Of a stretch of 34,051 bases of DNA, positions 1 to 9,096 are shown piece after piece; position 1 is the stretch's first letter, and each line of letters begins with the position of its first letter. The translations under genes were made by a program, and so were the position numbers. Under the pieces are notes generated by a model. It had not been told where the DNA came from. It searched no databases and saw nothing but the letters and a program-made list of their open reading frames with translations. The stretch spans positions 1 to 34,051 of the IMG/VR virus record IMGVR_UViG_3300049448_000589; one strand, given 5' to 3'. Origin of the DNA: a virus.

Positions 1-186
1 TTCCAGTTCTTCAATACCCAGGATTTGCCAACGAAGTCAATCATTTCCTCGATCATCAACCCCCGTCCGATCATCCCGCAGGCTCACACCCTGAAGGACA
101 CGGTGACCCGGCTGGGAGGAGCAGTGAAGACAAACTCGGCTCTCTCGCTCAAGTTGCTCAACATCAGAAAGTCTACGCTCGAATAA
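1..186 (+). CDS. C-terminal fragment of an unidentified protein
   Basis: An open frame enters from the left edge in frame 1 and ends at TAA 184-186, leaving 61 residues. The visible part reads FQFFNTQDLPTKSI... and ends LKLLNIRKSTLE, with no cysteines and no clear domain. It precedes a run of same-strand virion-type genes, and the 29-nt gap after it carries a TATTTAGA element. The codon choice (C/G-ending codons) matches its neighbours, which supports it being coding. I do not recognise it; a tail or baseplate-associated protein would fit the context but that is a guess. Confidence 0.6.
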   Translation, partial: FQFFNTQDLPTKSIISSIINPRPIIPQAHTLKDTVTRLGGAVKTNSALSLKLLNIRKSTLE

Positions 187-200
187 ACCGAGGGTAGGCC

Positions 201-208
201 TATTTAGA
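201..208 (+). promoter_or_regulatory. TATTTAGA element before the 216 gene
   Basis: TATTTAGA lies in the 29-nt gap between two genes. The same octamer occurs at 23359, 27807 and 28721, always in a gap and always on the coding strand. It could act as a promoter -10. Here it ends only 7 nt before the ATG at 216, so a transcript started by it would be nearly leaderless; that weakens the promoter reading at this copy. Confidence 0.35.
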
Positions 209-215
209 AGGTAAG

Positions 216-902
216 ATGGCCGGATTCCTCGACAAGAACACACGGGTCGTAGACATGATCCTGACCATGGAAGGGAAGCGACTCCTTTCCACGGGGCAGC
301 TGCAATACGTCTACTTCGCTCTCTTCGACGATGAGGTCGACTACGACCCGTACATCAGTAAGAGCGGCTCGATGTCGGCAGAAGCACTGTCTGGAACGAA
401 GGCGGACCTGATCGAGATCCAGCCCGTCCGTGAGGCGGTTTCTGGCTACCGGATGGGGATGAACATGAGCGGGTCGGACTTCACCAACGTCCACCGCCCG
501 TTGTTCACCATGAAGCAGGGCGCCCAGTACCTGCCCCGGATGACGGCTTCGGACTCCCCACACGGCCCCGTGGACCTCGAGATCAAGCAGCAGAAGCACC
601 AGGTTCTCTACACGAAGACCGACCAGTACGGAAACATCGTGCAGCAGCAGGGGCCGATCGACCAGGGGTACGCGAGGTACGACTCGGAGGACATCCGGTT
701 CCTCATGGAGCTCCTTCCGCTCGAGGTGGCACCGGACAAGCGGCACCAGGAAGGCGTCCTGGTCCGGGTCTTCAGGACGGGAAGCGAAGGGATCGTGGAA
801 GTGAAGGACCGTCGGGACACGAACAACGACATGGCTTTCAACAATGACCTGATTTTCTATGTCGGCAGCAGGCCGAAGGTAAAGGCGCGTGGCGGTAAGT
901 AG
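216..902 (+). CDS. Virion-associated protein, related to the 9097-9813 protein
   Basis: This 228-residue protein opens MAGFLDKNTRVVDMILTMEG and continues with GKRLL and a DDEVDY motif near residues 38-43. The protein at 9097-9813 has the same layout: MGF.D, then an ID.vLT..GR..LA segment, then GDDEIDY. Both also carry QYLP after a pLvT/pLFT segment (about residue 107 here). I infer a shared N-terminal fold. The arrangement recalls small structural proteins of large marine phages, but I cannot name a family with certainty. An AGAAGGT sequence just before the ATG serves as a weak SD. Its last 14 bases overlap the GTG start of the next gene. A virion role is inferred from its position beside large FN3-type proteins. 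Confidence 0.75.
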   Translation: MAGFLDKNTRVVDMILTMEGKRLLSTGQLQYVYFALFDDEVDYDPYISKSGSMSAEALSGTKADLIEIQPVREAVSGYRMGMNMSGSDFTNVHRPLFTMKQGAQYLPRMTASDSPHGPVDLEIKQQKHQVLYTKTDQYGNIVQQQGPIDQGYARYDSEDIRFLMELLPLEVAPDKRHQEGVLVRVFRTGSEGIVEVKDRRDTNNDMAFNNDLIFYVGSRPKVKARGGK

Positions 903-3900
903 AAACAACTTCAGGGGACTCAGGACGTCAACGAACGTAAACGGGAAGCCCCGTGAGTCGTTGACGAACGGGTCGTCCACGCGCAAGTTCACGAGCAAGG
1001 ACCAGTTCGAGAACAACAATTCTCAGGACGGGAACGTCGTTTCCAACGCCGAGCACCTGGTCGATCATGCCTCCGGACTGAAGACGACTTCCATGGTCGT
1101 GGCCCAGGCCGCCCAGATCGGACTCTCCCAGCTCCAGGCCATGCGTGCCCAGCTCTCGGGAATCTCTCCTGACGCCAACGCCCAGGGAGTTAGGATTCCG
1201 GCCTTCGATGAACACGACCTGCAGGTCCAGCAGAACGCCTTCTCTAAGGAGATCGGGGCCGCGCTCGGCACCCACCCGGTCAATTCCATCCAGAGTCGGC
1301 TGGTGAGTCACACCGCAGACCTGGTCCAACACTCGGTCAACAACTTCCTCCCGATCTCCCTGAAGGGGCACGGAAAGTCCGTCAACACCTCCGTGGCCGA
1401 CATCGACCACATCACGGTGGAGATGCACCTGTACAAGGGAATCCTGGACCTGTTCTACTCGACGGTCCAGTTCACTGTTCCCCAGGGAGCAGTGGCCGAC
1501 GGGTCGCTCAAGGCCATCCGGATCTTCCGTGCGACCGTGGACAACCCTGACTTCTTCCAACGTCAGCCGGCCCGCTTGTCAGTGAACGCCATTGAGCGTC
1601 TCTGCGCCCATCCGCTGCGGAGCAAGCAGAAGAACCAGGACTACCTTGGGCAGTACGAGCGACAGCTTTCCGACATGTCGATCGACAACGCCCTGTCGGC
1701 GCTCAACCCGACCGACCCACTCCGGAACCTCCGAGTGCAGTCCCAGGACGAGCGCATCACCGCCACGGACCACCACTCCGCCGTCGACAAGGTGAGCTCG
1801 GAGGTGGGTGACGCCAACCTGGCTCCGTTCATCGATCCGACCAGTTTCAAGAACCTGGACCGTTCCGTGTCGCTCGACCTGAACGCCCTTCGGAACATGC
1901 AACACCAGAACCCGCACCTGGCAGCCACCGTCGCGGCTCCAGGAGTGCAGGTCGGTTCGGCGGCGATCATCGCCAACGCTTCAAAGCTCGGAAAGCAGGC
2001 GCTACGTCACAACAGGACCAACTTCGCCCAGGCCACTCGAAGCAACTTCATCATCGACAAGGCCAACAAGCTGGAGTTCAAGGAGATCGCTTTCATCTCT
2101 CCTGACAAGCTGTCGGGCCGGCTGATCGGTGACACCGTCGAGTACACTTTCGAAGACTACACGATCCACTACGCCAAGAGCTACCGTTACTACATCGTGA
2201 CGGTGGACAACAACATGGCGGAGAGCACGCGCTCGAAGATCGTGCAGATCAACGTGGACGGGCTCCGGATCCCGCAGTCGCCCTCCAAGGCGAGCGGGTA
2301 CATCCTCGGCAACGCCATCGCCATCAACATGTCGGTGGATGACCTCCTGGTCGAGAAGTTCGAGATCTATCGAAAGAACCTGACTGGGACTCCCAACACG
2401 AGCACCAAGAAGCTGACTGTCCACAACGGGTCCAAGGGCTACCACCTGAGTGAGGACACCCGTCCGCCGCTTCCGAACGGTTTCACCCAGATTGGTGAGG
2501 CTCTGAACAAGACGAACATCGGCGGCGTGTTCTACGACCGGGACACCAAGAAGGGTCACAAGTACGTGTACCGCATCTTCTCGGTGGACATCTTTGGAAA
2601 CAAGAGCGAGTCGCCCAAGGAGTTCCAGATCTTCTGGCCGGAAGACCAGAAGCACGTCGACCTGGCGACTCCACATATCCTGGCTGAGCTCGACGCATTC
2701 ACCGGTCAGATCAAGCTCACGTTCCAGTGTGAGGACACCAGAGTCACCCGGCTCATCCTCGCCCGTCGTGACACCAGCCTAGGCCAGTCGGCCTTCGTGC
2801 CTCCGGGACAGATCGAGCACATCAAGCTCGGCCTGACGGACCACCTGCGCGCCGGCCACCGTTTCGACGACGTCCGCTTCGGATACGATCCCGACCGGAA
2901 GAAGCTCTGGAACGGTCTCTTCGAGAGCAACGGGGAGCAGATCGTCTTCCAGGACGCCGCCGTCGTGACTGAGCACACGTACCAGTATCGGCTCCACGGC
3001 ATCGACAAGTTCGGAAACATGACCCCGAGCGCCATCTCACCGTCCCTCTTCGTAGCTGTTGCGGCCGCTGTCTACCAGCCGCAGAACCTGCAGGCGACCA
3101 TCGAGAACTCTGGTAGCCAGGTCACCGGCATCCAGGTCACGTGGCAGGACGGAAACATCGACATCGCCGCCGAGGACCAGGTCGGAAACCAGGAGCAGCT
3201 GCTGGAGACCGGCGTACGGACCCTCTTCCAGGTCAGCCGTCGTCACGTCGGAGATGACACCTGGTACGACTTCCCGTTGGTTTCGGAAAAGAGCTTCTTC
3301 GACGCGGCCGCACCTCCTGTGGCGAGCATCGTCTATCAGACTCCCGTGAATCTGATGACACCGCCGGGATTCGCAGAGCAGAGCTACCTCAGGCAGCTTG
3401 GCACCCAACAGTCGGCTTCGATCCCCAGCATGCTCGTTCCCGATCCGCAGTCCCCTCCGCAGATCGTGCAGAACGAGTCATACGCGTACCGCATCCAGGC
3501 GTTCCAGTCGGGAAACTTCGTTTCGAACTTCAGCAGCCCGATCGTCATCAACGCCTCGGTCCCGGTGAGCCAGGTCCTGAACTTCCGGATCAAGCCGACC
3601 GACAGCAAGTCCCGTCCGTTCTACGTGGCCCTGAACTGGGACACGTCAGTCGACTCGGGAGTCGTCGACCGGTGGGAGATCGAGCGTGCCGTCGTGAACA
3701 ACGTGGCCGCGGCCAAGTTCAACAACCTGAACGCCTCGGACTTCGCCAACCTGGAGTACAACCCGTTCAGGCAGGTCTACTCGGAGTCAAGCCGGTTCAG
3801 GGAGCGGACCGACGACGACGCTGCCCAGGCCGGATTCCTTGGAGGAGCAGGATCCCAGGGCCTTCTGTCGGGACAACACCACTACATTGATCAGAGCGTC

Positions 3901-4293
3901 GAGTTCGGGAACACCTACTTCTATCGGATCAGGTCTGTCTCGGTAGCCGGTGGACAGACTTCCGACTGGGTCTACCGCGCCGTCAAGGTGACCGATGATT
4001 CTTTCGAGAAGAAGGTCGATGTCATCCTGACTCCCAATGAGAAGAACCAACTGTCTACGACTCCCGCTCCCATGGTCTCGAAGCTCAATGTACTCGTACC
4101 TCTTGTGTCCGTGGCTCCGACCTCTCTGACCATTAGATCCTATTCCCCGCCGCCACCAATCGCGGTCCGTCCGCCTGTCCGTGCCATTCCCGCTCCGCCC
4201 CCGCCTGCGGCCCGGAAGTTCGCGCCACCACCGGCTCCGCCCGCTCTCGCGTCCAAGGTCTTCCTTTCGACGCTTAGCCGGAGGTTCTTCTAA
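889..4293 (+). CDS. Large virion protein with repeated fibronectin-III-like domains and proline-rich tail
   Basis: The 1134-residue protein starts at GTG 889, inside the end of the previous gene, with AAAGG just upstream. After an N-terminal part of about 390 residues come about five Ig/FN3-like beta modules, near residues 398-455, 458-583, 594-724, 728-889 and 891-1034. Each ends in the typical strand pattern, for example YRIFSVDIFGNKSESP, YRLHGIDKFGNMTPSA and FYRIRSVSVAGGQTSDW. Residues about 1086-1120 are proline-rich (PPPP, PAPPPP, PPPAPP). There is no signal peptide or membrane segment. FN3-like modules are common on phage tail and capsid surfaces, where they aid weak binding to cells or glycans. 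A fibre, baseplate or decoration role is inferred, not shown. It is followed directly, without a gap, by a second FN3-type gene. Confidence 0.8.
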   Translation: MAVSRNNFRGLRTSTNVNGKPRESLTNGSSTRKFTSKDQFENNNSQDGNVVSNAEHLVDHASGLKTTSMVVAQAAQIGLSQLQAMRAQLSGISPDANAQGVRIPAFDEHDLQVQQNAFSKEIGAALGTHPVNSIQSRLVSHTADLVQHSVNNFLPISLKGHGKSVNTSVADIDHITVEMHLYKGILDLFYSTVQFTVPQGAVADGSLKAIRIFRATVDNPDFFQRQPARLSVNAIERLCAHPLRSKQKNQDYLGQYERQLSDMSIDNALSALNPTDPLRNLRVQSQDERITATDHHSAVDKVSSEVGDANLAPFIDPTSFKNLDRSVSLDLNALRNMQHQNPHLAATVAAPGVQVGSAAIIANASKLGKQALRHNRTNFAQATRSNFIIDKANKLEFKEIAFISPDKLSGRLIGDTVEYTFEDYTIHYAKSYRYYIVTVDNNMAESTRSKIVQINVDGLRIPQSPSKASGYILGNAIAINMSVDDLLVEKFEIYRKNLTGTPNTSTKKLTVHNGSKGYHLSEDTRPPLPNGFTQIGEALNKTNIGGVFYDRDTKKGHKYVYRIFSVDIFGNKSESPKEFQIFWPEDQKHVDLATPHILAELDAFTGQIKLTFQCEDTRVTRLILARRDTSLGQSAFVPPGQIEHIKLGLTDHLRAGHRFDDVRFGYDPDRKKLWNGLFESNGEQIVFQDAAVVTEHTYQYRLHGIDKFGNMTPSAISPSLFVAVAAAVYQPQNLQATIENSGSQVTGIQVTWQDGNIDIAAEDQVGNQEQLLETGVRTLFQVSRRHVGDDTWYDFPLVSEKSFFDAAAPPVASIVYQTPVNLMTPPGFAEQSYLRQLGTQQSASIPSMLVPDPQSPPQIVQNESYAYRIQAFQSGNFVSNFSSPIVINASVPVSQVLNFRIKPTDSKSRPFYVALNWDTSVDSGVVDRWEIERAVVNNVAAAKFNNLNASDFANLEYNPFRQVYSESSRFRERTDDDAAQAGFLGGAGSQGLLSGQHHYIDQSVEFGNTYFYRIRSVSVAGGQTSDWVYRAVKVTDDSFEKKVDVILTPNEKNQLSTTPAPMVSKLNVLVPLVSVAPTSLTIRSYSPPPPIAVRPPVRAIPAPPPPAARKFAPPPAPPALASKVFLSTLSRRFF

Positions 4294-6576
4294 ATGATCA
4301 ACCTTGGAGGAGGTTCGAGGGGAGTCGTCGTTCCGCCACCGACCACGGTCCGGACCACTGTTGCTCCGCGCCCGGTGGCTTCGCCGCCGTCTCATGCCGT
4401 CATCGTCACGGCCCCGCCCGTGAACCACGCGGTCCTCATCCAGCCGCCGGTCATCCCTCCCAACCTCACGGCCAACCAGAAGACCGTCTGGGACTTCGCC
4501 GCCGTGATCGGGACCCCTCCGTCCTCCATAGGGCAGGATTACCTGGACCAGTGTAACAGGGTCGCAGAGCTCCTCGGAGTCCCTTCGGCGACTGCCCAAA
4601 AGATCCTGTCGATCGCGGCCATCTCTCAGTACCACACGGTCCAGCCGGCCGTCACGGTCTCTCGGGCGGTCGCGCCCCCGCCGGGCCTGTCCTTCCCGTA
4701 CATCAATGTGACGGCTCCGGCCTACTCGTTGGCCAGTTCTACCGACGTGAACGACACGGTCGCCATCCGGAACGCCGCCCTGCAGGCCCGGAACAACGTC
4801 TTCGACTTCATCAACAGGGTGAGCCAATTCGTCTCCCAGGCGTTCAACCAAGGGCTGGAGCCTCCGGACAACCCGTTCGTGGTCATTTCGAACATGCAGG
4901 CGGCTCGTGAGGCTCTCACCAAGAAGATCGGGAACTCTGGCCTGGGGCTGAGCGTCACTTCGACGGATGCCGACACGCTTGTCTTCAACATCGGGGCCTA
5001 CGTCTCGCTCCTGACCGCCCAGTCCCAGGGAAAGCTGGACCTCACGAAGGTCACCAACGTGGCCGCCCAGATCAACTCGTTCACGCTCTCGATGGACGGG
5101 TACGGCTCGGGCGGCAATCCGGCCACGGACCTGATGCGGTTCCTCCCGTCGGCCGACGAGATTCGAGCCCAGAAGGACCTCGAGCTGCTCTCGGCCTTCG
5201 ACTTCAGGAAGCGTCAGCCCAAGGTCGTCTTCACGGCGGACTTCCAGCCCGGAGACGAGCTCCAGGGCATGGTCATCGGTTGGAAGAAGATCCCGGACGC
5301 CAGCGGATACATCTTGAAGCGTCGTGGGATATTCGACCAGACCGAGAAGTCCATCCAGGTGAGCAACGTTGACCTGCAAACGTCCATGGACCACCTGCGG
5401 GACTACCTGAAGGCGCACATCCTGACCTTCTACGACACCATCGACGACACCCAGATCTGGGCGTACCTGGACAACTCCTGCTCGCCGGACCAGTACTACC
5501 TCTATACGGTGCAGGCGTACCAGATCCAGAACGACGCCAAGGACCAGCTCTTCCAGGTGTCGACCAACCCGCAGACGTTGTCCTCTCCGGCCCGCGCCAA
5601 GATCCAGTCCAGCATGCGGCAGTCGGCAGACTCTTACTTCGGCGGCGGAGCGACGTCCGACGACATCAACCCGTGGCCGTTCATCTCGCAACAGATCTAC
5701 GGCAACGACCAGTTCGACTGGATCCTGGCGGCAGTCAACGGTCGGGCCTCGGTCAACAGGAACGACAACAACCAGGACACCCGGCGGTTCTCGTACCTCG
5801 GTGCCCGTCTGTCCCACCTCCTGGAGTTCATGGACCGTGGGCTCTTCGTGGTTCCCAAGAACGTAAACGATGTGACCAAGGCCGTCACCGAGAGCGTGAA
5901 CAACTTTGGTGTAAGCCAGACGATCGCCGAGATCCTCCATGAGACCGGTATCCTCTACTATTTTGAGGGGACGGAACAGCCGAACCCGGCGGGACTGAAC
6001 CGCGCAGGAACGCTCCATGTCGGCGCCAGCCCGCTGCTCAGCGCCATCATCGCCACGGTCGACCCCGAGACGGCCACCATGGACGTCAGGACCCTGGGAT
6101 CCAACCTTCCGGCGCTCCTCCACAACTACAGCACGAACCCGTCTGTCGGCGCCGGTGGGCTTCGGCTGGGAAGCACGGCCGGAAACCAGAACGTTCACGC
6201 CACCCCGCAGGAGATCAACGTCCCCGATCCGAGTGTCACCAATGACACGGTCACGCAGGGAGATGTACAGTACCTGAACCAGCTGCCTCCGACCCAGAAC
6301 GGTGTGATCGACCTGACGACGTACGGCGGTCTCAGTGACCTGGTCCGGACGATCAGGTTGTTCGCAGATGAAGGTCCGAACCGTGGTGGCGGAGACACCA
6401 TCGCGCAAGGCGTCTACAAGCCCGCTCCCCTGGCGGAGAGGGTCTATGTTCCGCCTCCGCCGCCCTCGACGGTCTACGTTCCGCCGTCCCGTGTGTCGGG
6501 AATCCCAGTGGCGCCGCCAAGCAGGGTCACTGTGGGTCCACCGCCTCCACGGCCGCTCGGGAAGTTGATAAGATAA
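4294..6576 (+). CDS. Virion protein with proline-rich ends and a central FN3-like domain
   Basis: The 760-residue protein begins at ATG 4294, directly after the TAA of the previous gene. A strong SD (GGAGG, 4280-4284) lies in that gene's last codons. Residues about 13-56 are proline-rich (VVVPPP, VASPPS), and so are about 708-756 (YVPPPPPSTVYVPP, VGPPPPRP). The middle holds a helical region rich in Ala and Asn, then an FN3-like module near 309-435 (MVIGWKKIPDASGYILKRR to YYLYTVQAYQIQN). It has no cysteine cluster or membrane segment. It lies between two other large FN3-type proteins, which suggests one structure built from all three. The exact role (fibre, whisker or baseplate) is unknown. 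Confidence 0.78.
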   Translation: MINLGGGSRGVVVPPPTTVRTTVAPRPVASPPSHAVIVTAPPVNHAVLIQPPVIPPNLTANQKTVWDFAAVIGTPPSSIGQDYLDQCNRVAELLGVPSATAQKILSIAAISQYHTVQPAVTVSRAVAPPPGLSFPYINVTAPAYSLASSTDVNDTVAIRNAALQARNNVFDFINRVSQFVSQAFNQGLEPPDNPFVVISNMQAAREALTKKIGNSGLGLSVTSTDADTLVFNIGAYVSLLTAQSQGKLDLTKVTNVAAQINSFTLSMDGYGSGGNPATDLMRFLPSADEIRAQKDLELLSAFDFRKRQPKVVFTADFQPGDELQGMVIGWKKIPDASGYILKRRGIFDQTEKSIQVSNVDLQTSMDHLRDYLKAHILTFYDTIDDTQIWAYLDNSCSPDQYYLYTVQAYQIQNDAKDQLFQVSTNPQTLSSPARAKIQSSMRQSADSYFGGGATSDDINPWPFISQQIYGNDQFDWILAAVNGRASVNRNDNNQDTRRFSYLGARLSHLLEFMDRGLFVVPKNVNDVTKAVTESVNNFGVSQTIAEILHETGILYYFEGTEQPNPAGLNRAGTLHVGASPLLSAIIATVDPETATMDVRTLGSNLPALLHNYSTNPSVGAGGLRLGSTAGNQNVHATPQEINVPDPSVTNDTVTQGDVQYLNQLPPTQNGVIDLTTYGGLSDLVRTIRLFADEGPNRGGGDTIAQGVYKPAPLAERVYVPPPPPSTVYVPPSRVSGIPVAPPSRVTVGPPPPRPLGKLIR

Positions 6577-6579
6577 GCC

Positions 6580-9039
6580 ATGGCCATCAAGATCTTTTCA
6601 GGACTCGGACTGTTCAGCCACCCCTTCGACATCGAGGGGCAGGCGTCGTCCGCTGTCATCGAAGGCAGCGCGCTCTTCGGGACTTCGAACGCGACCATCC
6701 TGGTCGATCACGTCGCCACGCCTGTGCTCGGAAACATGGGAATCCCGAGCATGATCGATCGGGTCTTCCCGTCCGTCCCAAGCCAGTACAGTGTCGTGGC
6801 TCCGCCGCTTCGCCGGCCGGCCCCGCTGTCTTCCAATCCGAACCAGATCGGACCTGGAGCCCCGTCGTTCATCACGGTCGTTCCCCAGGTCCAGCCTGAA
6901 CTGATCTCCATGGAGTCCGGTCAGGCCACCTTCGAGACAATCTTCCACGATTTCGACATCGAGGTCTTCCCGACCTACAACTACTGGGTCCCGGACGAAC
7001 AGACCAACGACACCCAGGCCGCGGGCGACCGCCACCTCGACGACATCCCCCGCTTCAACCGGATCGTGTGGAACCCGGCTCCTGACCTGGCGAAGCAGTA
7101 CGCTGTCAAGCCGGCGACCAACAAGCCGGTCGACAGGAAGCCCGTCCAGTTTGGCACGGAGATGCAGCGCCCCATCGCCGTCACGACCAAGGGCATCAAG
7201 TTTACCCCGCAGCACCTGAACGACTTCGCCCTCATCAAGCAGAGCCTGGCGAACGGCCACATCTCCCCCGGGACCGTCCACGCCGTGGTCGACATGCCGG
7301 GAAACACCTCGGGGATCGCCAATCCGGTCGTTTCCACGGAGCCCTATGCCTACCTGGACGAGGACACGTTCCTCCAGCACCCAGACTTCCAGGGTCTGTC
7401 CTTCGAGGAGCTGAAGTCCAACATCCACTCCCTCACGAACGGTGTCATGTACGCCGGCCGGGTGAACAACGAGGCCATCTCTGCCGGCAGCAGCGACGAC
7501 AAGGCGAACCTGTTCTCAGGGAAGTTCGCCATCGAGAAGCCGCCGACCCAGGGCGGGTTCATGTTCATCCAAGGCGTGCACGCGTCGAGCCCGCCGCTGG
7601 GATTCCGCGCCCGCACGGCTATCTCGGGAGAATCCCGGGCCATCGCCATGGATCCGATCCTCGAGCAGGTGCAGAAGATCCAGGCTCCCGAGATCCAGAT
7701 CCCGACGGACACCTCATCCCAGATCCGGGCGAAGTTCATCCTGCCCAGCCTCGGCGGACTCCTCCAGACTGAGAAGGTCAACGCCATGCAGACTCCGGAA
7801 CACGCGGAGAACGCCATGGCCCTTGCCCAGTTCCTCCCGAACCTCGAGGTCATGAACCACGCCGGCCTGCAGAACTCCCCCCGGCAGATCGAGATCCCGG
7901 GCTTCGCCTCGCCCCCGGGCCTCTCTCACATCGAGTACATCGGGTACGTCCTTGAGAAGTACGAGCGGAACCAGAGCGGCGCCTTCGTCCTGAAGGAGAC
8001 GATCGACCTCGACAGCATCGACTTCAATACGTACATCGACGCAAAGATCAAGTACGCCCAGGTCTACCGGTACCGCATCCGGGCGCTCCTCCGTTGGACC
8101 CGTCCGAGCTACATGGGCGTCATGGGACCGGAACCCACCCTTCTGGCCGGACACACCAGCCAGACGCAGGCCATCGCCCCGTACCGCAGCTCCTACTTCA
8201 ACGGGGAGTGGAGCAAGACGTGGGCCTACGGCATCGTCATGGACACGGTCCCGCCCTCTCCTCCGGACGAGCTGACGGTCCGCCCCGACTCTGCCAGGAA
8301 GCAGATCGTGGTGAACTTCAAGTTGCCCCTGAACCAGCAGCGGGACATCTACTACATGCGCCTCTTCAGGAAGCTCCAGGACCAGAACGGGGCGGACCTG
8401 ACGGGATGGGTGGAGATCGGAAGCAAGTGGGGCCCCGAGAACGTCCTCTACTACGACACGGACGTGGACTTCTTCCAGAAGAACCACATCCGGTACGTGT
8501 ACGCGGCCCAGACCTTCACCAGGCACAATGAGTACAGCCCACTCTCAGACCAACTGGCGACCCGCCTGAACCAGGACTACGTCACCTATGGTGAGCATGG
8601 GGTCGACTTCGTCAGTCAGGCTGGAGTGAAGCTGGAGCTTCATGGGGCGTTCGCCACCTACCCGTTCCGGAGGTTCTACACGGAGACGGTGGTCCCGAAC
8701 GACACGGCCTTCACTTTCGCGGGCAGAGAGGCCAACGGAAACATCGCCCTGGACGATTCCCAGTACTTCGTACGTCTGGAGTCTCTGGACACGGGGGAGC
8801 AGAAGACCTTCCCCCTCAAGCTGGTCTACAACAACCAGAAGACCCGGGTAGACAACCAGAAGGTGGCGATCGTGGTCCCGGGAGTCAAGGCCCCGACAAA
8901 GACGCCCCAGCCGGTCGGAAAGAACCCTGCGCCACCGCCGGTCTTCCGGGATTGGGCACCGAAGACCGTCCTTCCGAGGACGGCCACGGCAGTGAAGGCT
9001 TCCCCGAAGAAGGTCTTTATGCCCCAGGGTATCAAGTAG
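6580..9039 (+). CDS. Third large FN3-like virion protein
   Basis: The 819-residue protein starts at ATG 6580, three bases after the preceding stop; the SD is weak (GGGAAG). At least two FN3-like modules are visible. One lies near residues 447-520 (IEYIGYVLEKYER to YRYRIRALLRW), the other near 557-667 (PPSPPDELTVRP to YVYAAQTFTRHNEYSPLSD). The PPSPP entry and the YxYxxxxF exit are standard for FN3 domains. Residues about 768-805 are rich in Pro, Lys and Ala, as in the two preceding proteins. No enzyme motif was seen. It probably assembles with the two upstream FN3 proteins on the virion surface; that is inferred from shared architecture and adjacency. Confidence 0.78.
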   Translation: MAIKIFSGLGLFSHPFDIEGQASSAVIEGSALFGTSNATILVDHVATPVLGNMGIPSMIDRVFPSVPSQYSVVAPPLRRPAPLSSNPNQIGPGAPSFITVVPQVQPELISMESGQATFETIFHDFDIEVFPTYNYWVPDEQTNDTQAAGDRHLDDIPRFNRIVWNPAPDLAKQYAVKPATNKPVDRKPVQFGTEMQRPIAVTTKGIKFTPQHLNDFALIKQSLANGHISPGTVHAVVDMPGNTSGIANPVVSTEPYAYLDEDTFLQHPDFQGLSFEELKSNIHSLTNGVMYAGRVNNEAISAGSSDDKANLFSGKFAIEKPPTQGGFMFIQGVHASSPPLGFRARTAISGESRAIAMDPILEQVQKIQAPEIQIPTDTSSQIRAKFILPSLGGLLQTEKVNAMQTPEHAENAMALAQFLPNLEVMNHAGLQNSPRQIEIPGFASPPGLSHIEYIGYVLEKYERNQSGAFVLKETIDLDSIDFNTYIDAKIKYAQVYRYRIRALLRWTRPSYMGVMGPEPTLLAGHTSQTQAIAPYRSSYFNGEWSKTWAYGIVMDTVPPSPPDELTVRPDSARKQIVVNFKLPLNQQRDIYYMRLFRKLQDQNGADLTGWVEIGSKWGPENVLYYDTDVDFFQKNHIRYVYAAQTFTRHNEYSPLSDQLATRLNQDYVTYGEHGVDFVSQAGVKLELHGAFATYPFRRFYTETVVPNDTAFTFAGREANGNIALDDSQYFVRLESLDTGEQKTFPLKLVYNNQKTRVDNQKVAIVVPGVKAPTKTPQPVGKNPAPPPVFRDWAPKTVLPRTATAVKASPKKVFMPQGIK

Positions 9040-9066
9040 TCTTAGTCGATTTTGGGCTGAGAAGAA

Positions 9067-9072
9067 TACTTA
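9067..9072 (+). promoter_or_regulatory. TACTTA element in the 9040-9096 gap
   Basis: The 57-nt gap between 9039 and 9097 is AT-rich for this genome and contains TACTTAATC 30 nt before the ATG. This resembles the TATTTAGA elements, and the spacing allows a short leader carrying the AAGGAG SD at 9083-9088. No -35 box is evident. A new transcript starting here is plausible. Confidence 0.3.
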
Positions 9073-9096
9073 ATCACAGTCCAAGGAGAAAAAGAG

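Noticed and set aside
3787-6408. An 873-codon open frame on the minus strand
   Set aside because: It lies wholly antisense to two convincing FN3-type genes. It is rich in Val, Arg, Asp and Gly, as expected from reading GC-rich codons backwards, and has no recognisable domain or SD.
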